Below are positions 1 to 11,771 of a stretch of 64,000 nt of DNA, in pieces. Each line of letters opens with the position of its first letter. Position 1 is the stretch's first letter. The stretch spans positions 248,001 through 312,000 of the forward strand of contig QEYB01000841.1 of assembly GCA_017562135.1 (NCBI GenBank), written 5' to 3'. The stretch is from Dipylidium caninum. Taxonomy: Eukaryota; Platyhelminthes; Cestoda; Cyclophyllidea; Dipylidiidae. The position numbers and the translations under genes were made by a program. Below the pieces are notes generated by a model, which made no database searches, was not told the DNA's origin, and worked only from the letters and a program-made list of their open reading frames with translations.

Positions 1-3000
1 CATTAGTGGGATCACCTTACCTTAATCACTTTCGCCGTCATTCTTCTCTCACCTCGGCATTCTCGCACCTCTAATTTCACTTGAGAGCCCCAATCGAATA
101 AATAGCTTGGTTCATCACCAAAACCTCTTGACAAGACTTACATGTTCCATGAAATCAGATGGCAAGTATGGTGTTATCGCGGTGCCGAGTGGTATGTTAG
201 GCGCCACGTTGTGTAGCATGTTTTCTTGTTCTTGCCCTTCCCCGTGCCTCCCCGACTTCTCCCGACCTTTCGCCGCACCTACGGCCCGCCCCATTTCAGG
301 CGTCTATGATCCTCCCGCCTCCCGCCCCCAGTAATACGCAAATCGTCACCAGTCCTATCAGTAAGCGGTCACTATTATAAGCAGGTAGCTTGCTATTTTA
401 CACAACAGCGACTTTTATTAGGTGTTGTTTGGAAGCGCTTACAATTATGTGCTGTTATATTTGTCACACTAGCAGAAAGGTAATAGTTTCGTCGCTCATT
501 CTGTCCTTCCACTCATGTTTAAGCTATTATTAGCTTAGTCAGCCAAAGTACGGACTGAAAGGGTACAGAGCGAGACCCCGTCAGACCCTCCGAGGTAGGA
601 GAGCGCGTGGTCCATCATTCAGCATTACGGATTCGCAGTCTTTGCTCAAATTTTCTTTACCCCGCCCGCTACTAGGCTGACGGCCTTTTAGGGAACGTGG
701 CCATTTGGGGGCACAGGGGGTGCAGCCATTTAACTACAAGTGTTTTAGGTCACTGGGAAAATACAAAGTTCATAATGTATATCCTCAACCACGTTTTGCG
801 ACTTTACTTAACACCACTTTCTTTATTTTCCCTTAAAAAATAATCACCTCCCCAATCGTGCGCTAACTATGCTCGCACCACTCTCGCCACGCACTACTGA
901 GACTGAAATTATGTTTCGATTTTGACGAAAACGCATTTTAGGCCGGATTCATGCCAAAAACGGTCTTTGAAGGGGTCCTGTGCTGGACACATTGGTAAGT
1001 GAAAAAGAATAGTGCAGTAACACCGCGAGGTAAATGAAAACGGTAACCTTCTAGCTCCTCTTCTTTGCCTCTTAATGCCTGTAGATGATCACACGGATCT
1101 GATGCTCGTCCGATTCTAACGATTCATAAGTCAGCCAAGTATGCAATAGTTTGTTAATGTGCTTAGTGGACCCAAATTCATTCAACTACCAAGGCTACTC
1201 AAACTCAATCGGTTGGGAAGCTTAAGACTAGTGTCCGCGATAAACCAATAAAATTGCCGCAGCCAAGTTATGGAAATCCCATCTTAATTAACGTAGTAAT
1301 GGAGTTGGAAAAACAACTGTCAAGAGGCGGGCTTAGGAGGTGGAGAGATGCTGGCGGACTCGAGACAGCTCTTGCGTCTGGTTTCTATTTTCGCTATTCA
1401 GACAAATGCTCACTTAATTAATTGCGTGTCTATTTGGAAGAATGGGGATGTGGGAGGAACTGTACCATCGTTTTTAAAAGGGCGAAAAATAATTGGGAGT
1501 TCATGGTTCAAAGAGCGGGTAACGACCTTATTTTATTCCTTCTATCAAGGCCCAAAACTATGAGCAAAACGGAAATGCGTTCGAGAAGGGGGCAAAATGA
1601 TTAAGTACTGTCAAAACTGAATGATTTCAAAATCCTAACGTCTTTCAGGGGAAGTAGTTTAGAGTGACCTACCCGAAACAAGTGAATTGTTCTTATGGCA
1701 ACACGCGCTACGAAATAACCACTTAGACGAGTAAATTCCGCCTACAACGACTAGAGGCATGTTTATCAGAGTGAATCCATTTTACAGACTCCAGAAGAGC
1801 AACTTTTATACAGCAGTTTTTGATCGAGTTGATGGTGCTTAGGCTCTTAAGCATTTTTGCCACGTTATTAAACCGTCTCTAGTCTTACAAATGAGGGAAC
1901 TTCCCCGAGATTCCCAAATAAGCGCAGCTGACATTTCCGAAAAAACGATGTGTGCATCAGTGATGTATGCCTACCAAACAGCTTTACACGTCGCTGCATC
2001 GACTTGTTCCCCACAACTTATTCTTCGTATGCGACTGAGCGGGAGTGTTTCGCGGTGTCTTTTGGGCAAATTTAAAAGGCGCATTGATTGGCGTTGCCTT
2101 ATGTTACAATAATTCGAATAGGCACAAGAGGTAGCAAAGTGGTTAGTTTAAATAAGTGTAAGGTTATTATAATCCCTTATTTGCAATACTTTGGCATATA
2201 ATAGAAGGCGTCAGCTGATTTTTTGTCTGAAGTTATTTTCCTTAATATTAATATCTTAACCTTATTTATCCACATTTAACAATTGCTTTTGAAACAGTAA
2301 ACAATTTCACCAACAGTTCCGGAACCTCATTTTCATACTCCACTTTAATGCAAACTTTACGGTGTTTAAAATTAATTCGTCGAACCCCCTACTAGTGGTT
2401 CTGTCTCCTTCCCATTCAGCCAAATAAACATGATTCATGTCTTTGCTCGAAGGAAAGGAATCACCGTAAATGTGCAATGAGTCATCCGCACCCATATTTG
2501 TTGCCATGGTGGTGGGCGGACAGGCCAATTTAAATTGTGTATTAAGGATTTTCAATGAAATTGGGCACATTACTTGGAATCAATTGAGAGAAAGGGAAGA
2601 AGACATCAACTCTGTATTACACAAATCCGTGGACTCCTCTAAAAAACTAGGGAAGTTTTCCATTCAGCCCTGGGGAAGCAAACCTACTATATGGTCAAGA
2701 ATGTCCTTGATTCAAGTAGCAGTGGAAATGACTGTCTTAGAGGTAACAACAAAAGTCTCTCCATCAAGTGCTCCGTAGGCTCAGAGAAAAAATAATCTTC
2801 AGCTTCTGGAAGCGTGGTAGATCAGAAACAGCCATTAACGTGCCCTTGTTGATAAGGTCTTAAATCCACAACGCAGCCCTCGTTCCCGTCTTCTTATTAT
2901 CAGAGAATTAGCTGAAATATAGAACTTAATTACTCCCATTCATTCTTACCACCAGCTGTCCGGGATTGCTTTGATGACCTTTCCCATTGTGACGGAACGC

Positions 3001-4999
3001 GAAACACCGCCTACAGGCTAATGGCGTTAACCCGCCCCCCTACCTAACCTACGAGAAGACCTCGTTTTACCAATCCTCCCACAAAATTATAACGCCTTCA
3101 GATAAGCCATAGGGCAAAGCTAAGGAGGTAACTTGCAAACTCGACGATTCTGCTCTCAAGATTCTCGCCTATTCGTCTCAATTTGATAAACTGACTGGGT
3201 GGGGCGGTAGTAGCAGCTATGATCCACTCTTTGGTCTGTCGTGGGACCTCGGATTTGGGAGCGCTAGAAAGGAGGCTTTTTTCGTTTCCATCCAACTGCA
3301 AGAGGGGCTGGGAAAGCATAAGTCCCTTCGTGAGGGGAAGTGGCGGAGCATGGGAATGCGACCCTTTCTCCCCATAAATCATGATTAGGTCTGGGGGTTT
3401 ATAATTATAGCATTTACCAATTTGGCATAAAACAAGTAATTTCCAACCTTGCCATACTTCGTTTGTTTATACTTGAATGAATTTGAGTAACGATTATACA
3501 ATTCAAAGACGCTTTCAAAACGAAAGGTTATTATAAAAAGTCTCGGCTTCTAAGTTGTTTTCACTCACTTGTGGTACGTCGTGTGAAAGATTTCAAGCAG
3601 AGATCGCAAGAGTTTGTAGTCCTGAAGACTTTTGTCCACTAGGAGTGTTTCTCTCATCAAGAATGCCAAAGACGAGCTTCAAGGAAATTTTTTCTTACAA
3701 AGGCGAGAGAATTTGCCCACTTTTGTGCGGACAAAAGGTGGTTAATTCCGTAACCCTCGTCTCACCGTTTTCATCAACTGTCATCCTTTCCCTTACAAAC
3801 ATTAAACTCGTTAATTTTTTTACGGCCAGTCCTTCGTGGTCTGACGGGTTCAACCAAGGCCGAATGCTAGCAAGTCGACTGTGTTTGGTGGGGGCAAAGC
3901 TGCCCTTTTCTCCCCATGTTTGCGTTAGCTGATCGAGGGTGGGACGGTGGAGGAGGGCAAAAGCCTAATTTTTTAAATATGCTCTCTTACACCGACAGAA
4001 GGGAAGCGAGTCAGATGGTTTTGCCCATCTCTACTGCAGTTTGAACCCGCTTCGAGAATGTTAAAAAAAGTAGGCGCCATAACAGCTAGAGCATGTTACA
4101 ATTCTCCAGTCGTTGAGTTTGTTTTCCCCACCCGTTTACAAGGCCCACACTCCTCAAATCTGGTCATTTTTCGTCATTTCTCTGATTTTCTTCACATTCG
4201 AGCCGAACAGAAGCTTCATGTGGGGAAGGAGGCGGTGCGAGGTAGACGGTGGACAGTCAGCGTAAAATGCCTCGTTCATCCCGAGGTTTACGTTTTAATG
4301 AATGGTCCCGTTGCCTTGCCGCCACTCCTCTCCTCTTCCAACGGATTCACTCATCCTCGATGCTAACCACTTAATTCAAGGTAAATAGCCTTGGTAATTG
4401 ACTCACTACACAGTCACTGTCATGCAACCAACACGTAGACGATTTGCATAGGCCTTTTTAGACTCCCCTATGGAGACCACCAAAAGTACTGGTTTAACAA
4501 CTCGTGTAGAAATGGTTCAGACTCAGCGATGGGAAGTGGAAGGAGGTTTAAAGGATGAACAGACGTGCGAATTCCTTCCACTCTGCGGTGATTGGACATT
4601 CATTTTACGTGAACAGATGTGGCATAGAAAGGCGACTGCATTTTGTTGTCCCGGTTGTGGGGAGGGAGGAGGGTGCTTCAGCGGTTACTCGCACCGTCCT
4701 CTTTTCGGCGCCACTCTTCTTCCCCGACATGTGTACGTCTCGAGGCGTGTGGCGTCGGAGGGTGCGGGTACAGATTCTGCATAACACAGAGATGGTCGTT
4801 CTGGTCCTATTAGGAGGACTAGAAAGCCTCAATCACCACGATGTAAAGAGGAGAGTCCATTCTGATGTCTTACCACAGCTCGGAATTACTCGCCTAGCTC
4901 GGTGTAGGGTGTCCATGGGACCTTGTCAAAGAGCTAGGATGACCCTGGAGAGGAGGGGGTATCAGGGGCGCGGTCTTGACCTCTAACGGACGCTTATTC
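1..4999. other. Region without a supportable gene
   Basis: I see only short open frames with no recognisable domain and no chain of phase-compatible exons. Base composition is mixed, with several AT-rich stretches. The longest frames, around 3555-3932 and 4470-4986 on the plus strand, resemble no family I know and have no convincing splice context. Part of a gene lying to the left cannot be excluded. Confidence 0.5.
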
Positions 5000-5004
5000 G
5001 ATGG

Positions 5005-5885
5005 CAAAATTAAACGTCTGCTTTGGCATCAGATTGGAAACTGAGAAATGTCAAAGGCATTCTTGTTATGCGTTCCGTAATATTATTTGTGCTTGTATCC
5101 CATTTTTATTTTATTCGTCGCGGAAACCTAATGTAAACAAAAACCGATTTACATCTACCTTTCTTGTACAAGTTCGAAAGGGAAGCTAGCGCAGCTCAAC
5201 AAGCTTCGAGAAAGGCTTGAAAAAGTGCTCTACGTTGGTTCCAAAAATTTCTATTTGGAGATTTGTGTATCGTTGCGGAGCCTCGAGGAGGACCACCGGT
5301 TCAAGTTGCTGACGAGTAGAATGATTGCGGGACAACTGTAAAAGACCGATTTACATACAGAATTATTAGTGAACTTGGGTCCAAACTTAGAATCGGCTGC
5401 AGCTTTGTTAAAACACGGGAGATTGACGCAGTTTTCGCACCAAATCTACACTTATTTTGAAAAGTAGATGTTGTGCGATAACGGAAAACGTTCAAATAAA
5501 TAGGTGGACAAGAACACACTTAAGGGAGCATCTTTAAGCAGAAACTTCATCAAAGAAACATTTTTGTGACCTCAGGTTAGAATGCCAAGGAGTAAACCCT
5601 TATTCCTTTCTTTCTACAACCAGAAGAAGCCAGCGGCGAAGTCCCAGAGCCGTCAAACGAATGTCATGTATGAAACAAAACTTATGAGAAAAAACTAACA
5701 TCACTCAATCGACACGGCTCAATCTTACTGCATGGCAATGTTGAAAGACTACATAAAGCTTCGATTATTGTTGACAAAATAAGTAAATTCTCTACATCAT
5801 GACATCTCGCCAAATCCTCCATGCTCATCCGATGTTTCACCGGACGACCGAGTATTACCGTTTTTGTAATCACGCGTTATTTTGA
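5005..5885 (+). mobile_element. Decayed mariner-family transposon, copy 1
   Basis: Conceptual translation across several frames and stops resembles the second half of a mariner transposase. There is a stretch like the first catalytic block around 5430-5510, and a stretch reading SILLHGNVERLH near 5720-5760 that corresponds to the usual LLHDNARPH block, with the catalytic Asp changed to Gly. A degraded YSPDL-like block follows up to about 5870. Frameshifts and stops rule out a working enzyme. It aligns with the copy at 43.3-44.1 kb in the same orientation, including a shared AGCGCAGCTCAACAAGC stretch near 5188. Terminal inverted repeats and target duplications were not identified, so the ends are approximate. 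Confidence 0.7.
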
Positions 5886-6174
5886 ATAAAAAAACAAAAT
5901 ATAATAACTAAAATCCCAAATTCAATAACCGAAGTGGTTTTATACAAAATTAGGGTTTTTTAAAGAGGCAGGCATGATTTGCTCACACGTTGGTAGAAAG
6001 TCGTAGATGCCAGGTGCAGTTATTTCAAGTGCAAATAATACTGTGAGACAATGCGCTTTTTGTTCTCTACCTATACTCAATGCCCGTTTCATAATTTCCC
6101 ACCTAACATTAACTCCCTCCGAAGGTTATTCAAAGATGTGAGTCGAGAATAAAGAGTAAGGGAAAACCTTCTTA

Positions 6175-7218
6175 ATGGTTTTAGATATCTCTCCAAACCT
6201 GGATTTTTCGAACGATTACGTTGAACCTCCGGTTGTACCAAAGGACGACCTAATTTACCTGCAGAAGGAACTAGAACAACATTCGAATAAAGCGGAAAAC
6301 AATACTTTTACTAAGGAGGAAGACCAACCGGCTCACGACGGTCTCAACAGCGAGGGCTGTGGAAGAGAAATTGAAGGTTATTCACAGAGCACCGTAAGTG
6401 AACCGGGCGACTCCCCAACCCCCTCGATAGACGAGGACTTCCTCCCGCCGGCACCACCTTCCAGCTCGGAATTGTCGCCTCGGGAAGAAGTCGAATTTCA
6501 AGAACACTTTCTACATGATATTCCTCGCCAAGAAGATCTGGCTCAGTTTAAGTTAAGTCCCCATCACTTTCAAGAAGACCATTTGGACAGAGAAGTAGAA
6601 GACGAGGAGCACTTTGAGGGGCAGGACGAATTCGAGCCTCCAGAGAACCAAGACAGTCAAGAGCACATAGACGTCCAAAGAATTCGGAATAGTCCCGAAT
6701 CATTTGACACTCAGAGTCATTCAGAGTGTCAGGAAGCTTTCGAGAATCAGGAGGATTGCGCGGAAGCTACCGAAGCAGAAGCAGTACCAGAACCGTCAAC
6801 TTCGCCTGAGCTACTTCACGCAAACGAGCAGGTAGAGCACACCGACCACCTTCTGGAGAATTTAACAGCGTGTATGGAGGAACCCCAAGACACCCCAGTC
6901 GTGGACAGTGCAAACATGGGCTTAGTCGGTGGAACAGACCAATTTGCAGCGGAGAAACACGAGTCAACACCATTGCACTATGCAGCTGGTGGCGGAGCCG
7001 GGGAGGCAATGATAGGTGATTTTGAGCAGGAGGCCTCGCTAACCTCGAGCGAACATTTCTTGGACCACGAAAGACACATGGCCGATGCTCTAGGTGTTAG
7101 TGTAAATCAACAGCCGGTAGCTTCTCAAGAACCCTATATCCAGCATGTGGACGAATTCCAACAGGAGGCAGCGCCATCATTTCTGGATATCAGAAGGAAT
7201 TTGGAGGGAAAAATGTAA
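6175..7218 (+). CDS. Acidic low-complexity protein, single ORF or first coding exon
   Basis: This is an open frame of 347 codons starting at an ATG, with an in-frame stop 18 bases upstream (6157-6159), so the start is plausible. The product is very acidic and rich in Glu, Asp, Gln, Pro and Ser, with recurring EHF motifs (FQEHFLHD, DEEHFEGQ, SEHFLDHE) and no membrane segment or signal peptide. I recognise no catalytic or binding domain; it looks intrinsically disordered. The frame closes at TAA 7216-7218, but a strong donor (GTAAGT) begins at 7215 and overlaps the stop, so it may be the first exon of a spliced gene. An acidic N-terminal exon is typical of reticulons, but I found no reticulon-homology exon downstream, so that is only a possibility. 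Uninterrupted length and non-random composition are the main reasons to call it coding. Confidence 0.55.
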   Translation: MVLDISPNLDFSNDYVEPPVVPKDDLIYLQKELEQHSNKAENNTFTKEEDQPAHDGLNSEGCGREIEGYSQSTVSEPGDSPTPSIDEDFLPPAPPSSSELSPREEVEFQEHFLHDIPRQEDLAQFKLSPHHFQEDHLDREVEDEEHFEGQDEFEPPENQDSQEHIDVQRIRNSPESFDTQSHSECQEAFENQEDCAEATEAEAVPEPSTSPELLHANEQVEHTDHLLENLTACMEEPQDTPVVDSANMGLVGGTDQFAAEKHESTPLHYAAGGGAGEAMIGDFEQEASLTSSEHFLDHERHMADALGVSVNQQPVASQEPYIQHVDEFQQEAAPSFLDIRRNLEGKM

Positions 7219-10205
7219 GTACTTCTATAGGCAAATGGCGTACTGTTCTTGAAACTTCATCAACAGCGCAAAATATAGGTGACAACAGGCAACCTTTCCA
7301 CAAAAACCCTTGCAGACTTGAGTCCCCGAATTCCCAACTCATCTCACTAGGCATGAATGTAAGATAGACGAGGATAATGGGCATTTTCGTACTTGCCAAT
7401 GAGAAGGTAGACCATGCATTTCCACGCTTAATTGGCTTGCATGTGTTGGAAAAAGAACTACATGTTTATGTCTCTCTGTATTTCTGACCAGCCAATAAGT
7501 TGGCTGCGCTCTCGTCCGGTAAACAGGGTATCAAAAAGACTAGCTCGGCAGCCTAAATTCTAAAAAAGCTACAGAGCGGGCATAAGAAAGCAAACAGTTT
7601 CTACTTTTCGGCATTCTTATTTATATTTGCGATTTCAATGACCATGCTGCCTTAATGTTCGACGATTGATAGGCAAGTTAATAACAATGTGTTGCAACTC
7701 TTGTTCGGAGTAAAGTCTTAAAAGGCGTACACAACGCCCTGCCAAGCAACGCTGAGGGCAAATTTATGGTTAATTTAGTAGCATAAATGGGTCTGTGATG
7801 ATAACGAGATGCTGAGACTCAAAAACGGGAAAGTGAAGTGGAAGTGCCTCTCAAGAACTATAATTTCTAAGTGTTTTGCACAGACAAAATAATTGTTACT
7901 GAAATACTTCAGTAGCATATAATGGGAGTTGTAATGCGTTAAACTGGGCAGTCCAAATAACGCACAAAAGAACGATTTAAGACTGCGGTAATACTAGGCA
8001 TCGAGAAAATTCCCATGCGATGGGACTGAATTTAAAAACCATAACACGTTTAACGCCCTATTCTGTAGACCCCGTCAGGCCGTAGGTGTTATTTGTATGA
8101 ATATAGCAAAGTGCGCCGTGGCAATTGCACACATGCGGGTGCGTAGACGCTTGCTGAGGCTCTGATTGGCTCCCCCAGCCATGCACACGAGTTGCACCCT
8201 CCTTTTTCTTCTCTCCTCGACATAAGTCGCAACCGAAGGTCAAATTTATGACGCGTAGCTCGTGTACACTTAGTAATTACTTGGAAAATTATTCCTGGCA
8301 GAGAAATCCAGGCGGTGGACAGCTGCTGCGACACAGTCTAGAACAGAATTCACGAGGGTTAGTGATTGTTCTTACTTAATTAAAAGATTCATACCCTCTT
8401 CGGCACTCCCTTTTAGTCCGCTTACTAGCGCACTGTTTGCTACAATGTGTGGGGAGGGGCGAAGGTTGGGTTACTTAAATATGCCTTTCAGTATAAGTGA
8501 ATAATATTCTAACGTAATATTGATAAACCTGCCATTCTGTCCCAACATATTTACCATTCGTGACGAAATATAAAAAAAGTTTGGTGTTAACACAACCGGT
8601 CTCCTGCTATCATACAAGGGGTCAGAAATTGACAAATTGAAACTTCCCTGAAAAATGATTGGTTAATTACCGCTAAAAAACGTCACATGACACCTGACAT
8701 GATTGGTGGGACGCCAAGTACCGGACGATTTTGGCCAATCAAAGTAGGCTTGAAATCATTAACTTCAAGGTTAATTTTGGACGGGATGCTTCTGTTTTTT
8801 GGTGTATTTCCTAGCCGAATAACTTTTCGTTCGAACACCTTGTTCATTACGTGAGAGTATTTCGTCTTGTCCAAGTGTTTCTACAGGGTGATAATAGATA
8901 TCTCCCCCTCTCCGCAGAAGGTGACTTTTTACATTAATACGGCATTTTATCATTCATAAATAAAATACTATTTATTGGTAGAATAATGGCGTTATTTACT
9001 TGCCTAAATAGCCGAACGAATTCACTTGTTCTTTATATCTTCGCACATGCTTTGACTGTTCATTCGAGCAATCGCCCATTTTTGATGATGTGAGGCCCTA
9101 TTAGGGGAAGGCGTATCAACAAAGCTGTCGCTGAATCAACTGTCACGGCTCTTATTCCCTACACCAGTCATCCTTCGTAATCTTCTAAGCCTAATTAAAA
9201 CGGTCTCATCTTCGGTAAATTAGCAGGACCCAAAACCCACCATCAACCTCCTCCACATGGCGGTGTAGATAGATTTTACCTTTTTCTTCTGTCTATTCCT
9301 CTATCTTCTCGATCATTTATCATTGTCATTACTCCTTGCCTCATTACTTCACTCCACCCGCTGGGTTTTCTTAGCGATACTGTGCTTTAAACGCGAGATT
9401 CCTCACAACCATTCGTCAGGGCAACAAGACTGTTGTTGCAACTCCACGAATTAATTTGGTTTTCTCTATGCACTTTTAAGGCTCTTCTAGATGCTAATAT
9501 GCTGTGATTACGTCCTTCAACCAGAATGGTGTTTACATTGCCTTAAAAAGAACATCCAGATTATTTTTAATATAAAGTTTACCCTTATTCTCCCCCCAAG
9601 CATTTCCTGGTCCTTGAGTTTCGTGAGATAATTTTTCAACACTGCGTAATACCCCAAAGCTCGTGAAATTAACTTACACCTTCCCTGAATATCTCAGTTG
9701 CATTTTATTGTCACTCTGCACCTCCTGCCGGATGACGCACACACCCTTTTGTTGTTTTCCGATCTGATCATGTTTCGTGTGGCGAGTGATTGTGTGAGAC
9801 AGCAAAAATACGCCAAGGCAGTCGCCCATCATGGTGGCATGGATGACCGATTTAACTGGCGTGAGGAGTTGTGTAAGTGTCTTTTTTAAACTCAGAATGT
9901 CGAATGACGCCTCGGAGGATGGGCGCGAGGTCAGAAAAACCTTTAACCAAATAAGAATGGAGATGGAGAGAAGAAAGTAAGATGCCTCCGTCCCTCTTCC
10001 CACGCTTCCTTGACTCTGTGTTCAATGGAAATTGTGTCGCATGCACACGAACGTCAGTACAGTTGCATGCCCTTCTAGGCAACTTTCTCCCTTTGTTGCA
10101 CGTCTCTAGGCTAACAAATTTGTGCATGGAGGCATCGACTGTGATTATCATTCTGGCATTTCTATCAGAGGTGATTTAATTAAGCGCTACATACACCATT
10201 GTCAT

Positions 10206-10229
10206 GTTAGTTAGTTAGTTAGTTATTTA
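10206..10229. repeat. GTTA microsatellite
   Basis: About five tandem copies of the tetranucleotide GTTA in non-coding sequence. Confidence 0.9.
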
Positions 10230-11408
10230 GTAGGCCACCGACAGGGCGACAGGACTTGTTGTGCCCATTTAGAGTGGTAATTACACTTCTACTTATCTGA
10301 AGGTCAAAATAAACTGCGCTAATTGCGAAAGGTGGCAGCCCACCACCACCCGCGGAGATGATGCGTGCAGTCAGACGTCGCTGTGCTGCCATTCTGGCGA
10401 TGTCGGTTTGAGGAGATGCGCCGGTGTCTGTCCACATGAGTGTCCAAGTCTCTGGCAGAAACACATCGTAACCCTAAATCGACGCTGTCCTCTGCCAAAT
10501 GACTAGTTTATTCGACACGGTTGCTACGTGGAGACGCATTTAGGTCAACTGGTGCCAACAGCGACTGTGCGTGGGGCGACCTCTAACTCCAGACACAGCA
10601 GCGGTAACCTGACTTGTGGGCCAGGGCTCAGACTCACTTCTCCCTAATAGTACAAGTGCTTCAAGAGCGAGACTAAAATGCGTATGTGATGGTGCACTGG
10701 TAGACGGTTTAGGCCGTAGGACCTCTTCATCCACCGCCTCCCTAATTTCCCTCATTTGTCGCCAGTTTTGCGAGCTACTTAGTCATCTGGTGTCAGGCGC
10801 CTTAGGTCGCTTTATGTCAGCTCTCCCTTTCTCTCTCTCTTCCATCGCCCCTTTTTCACACGCTCCTACCAATCGTGATTTGCAACCGTGGTAATGTGAT
10901 GATCTCACTGTTCACTTGAAGGAGATTATGTGGAACTTGACCTTGCGTCCTGCTTACCGCCTCTCAGTCTTTCCTTACACTCACACACACACAGACACAC
11001 GCGTTCGTGCGAACGATAGAGCCACCGAGAGTCGTGACGAGATTCGGTTAGGGTCATCTTCTCCTCTGTGGAGGTGCAAAGCTTTCTGCCAGGCTGCTAG
11101 AGGCCCCAGAGATGACGTTTCTCCTGTCCGAGGCCGATTGTCTCCCTCATTTCCTTCCTCTTTCGCACTCAGAGGTGTAGCTCACTTTGAGGGCAGTCGC
11201 ATTATCAGCCAATGAGTAGTGAGTAACACCAAGTGTCATCGCTGAACATGGACAGACGGAGTAGAAGTCATCAATCACAACTGCGCGTCTCACCGTCTGA
11301 GGCGTAAATAACGTGGAGGGGTTCTGGCAACTAGTAGCCTCCTCCGCTCTTCTCCACTTCTTCAAGTCCTCCAAGTGCGCACTTGGGTGTGTATAGGCAG
11401 CGTGGAGG

Positions 11409-11600
11409 ACACACACACACAACACACGTCTGTGTCGCACTTAACTTTAACTCCACGTGCGGACCCAGCTGACAGTACGTCACACACGCACACACACGCA
11501 AACGCACGCACAGAGCTCCGGCACACACATCCGTATGTACGAAAGTGTGTATGTGTGTTTTTATGCATGTATGTACGTATATATATGTGTGTGTATACAC
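11409..11600. repeat. Interrupted CA/TG and TA microsatellite cluster
   Basis: Alternating CA-rich (11409-11427, 11480-11510) and TG/TA-rich (11540-11600) tracts lie about 230-420 bases upstream of the DUF4139 start codon. They make long meaningless open frames on both strands. Confidence 0.85.
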
Positions 11601-11771
11601 TTATAAGTATACGCCAAAACGATACACAGACAAACGTCGGCCAATCAGACGCCAGGCTGACATCCTCGAGAGGCGCATTAATCCGGCACACTGCTTGGTC
11701 CGCGTAGTGGTAATTGCAGAGGCGCAGTGAACGGGTGTAACACTCCACACTGATTGAGTCTTTTCTTCCAG

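Larger units (their letters stand above)
7219..11771. other. Region between acidic ORF and DUF4139 gene
   Basis: No supportable coding exon is seen. It holds a GTTA microsatellite (10206-10229) and CA/TG tracts (10980-11000, 11409-11427, 11480-11600). If the acidic ORF is spliced, its later exons should lie here or inside the next gene, but I could not find them. The promoter of the next gene is presumably in the last kilobase, with no clear TATA or initiator motif. Confidence 0.5.

Noticed and set aside
8683..8953. Two overlapping minus-strand frames that looked transposon-like
   Set aside because: No conserved transposase block could be matched and the resemblance was to composition only.
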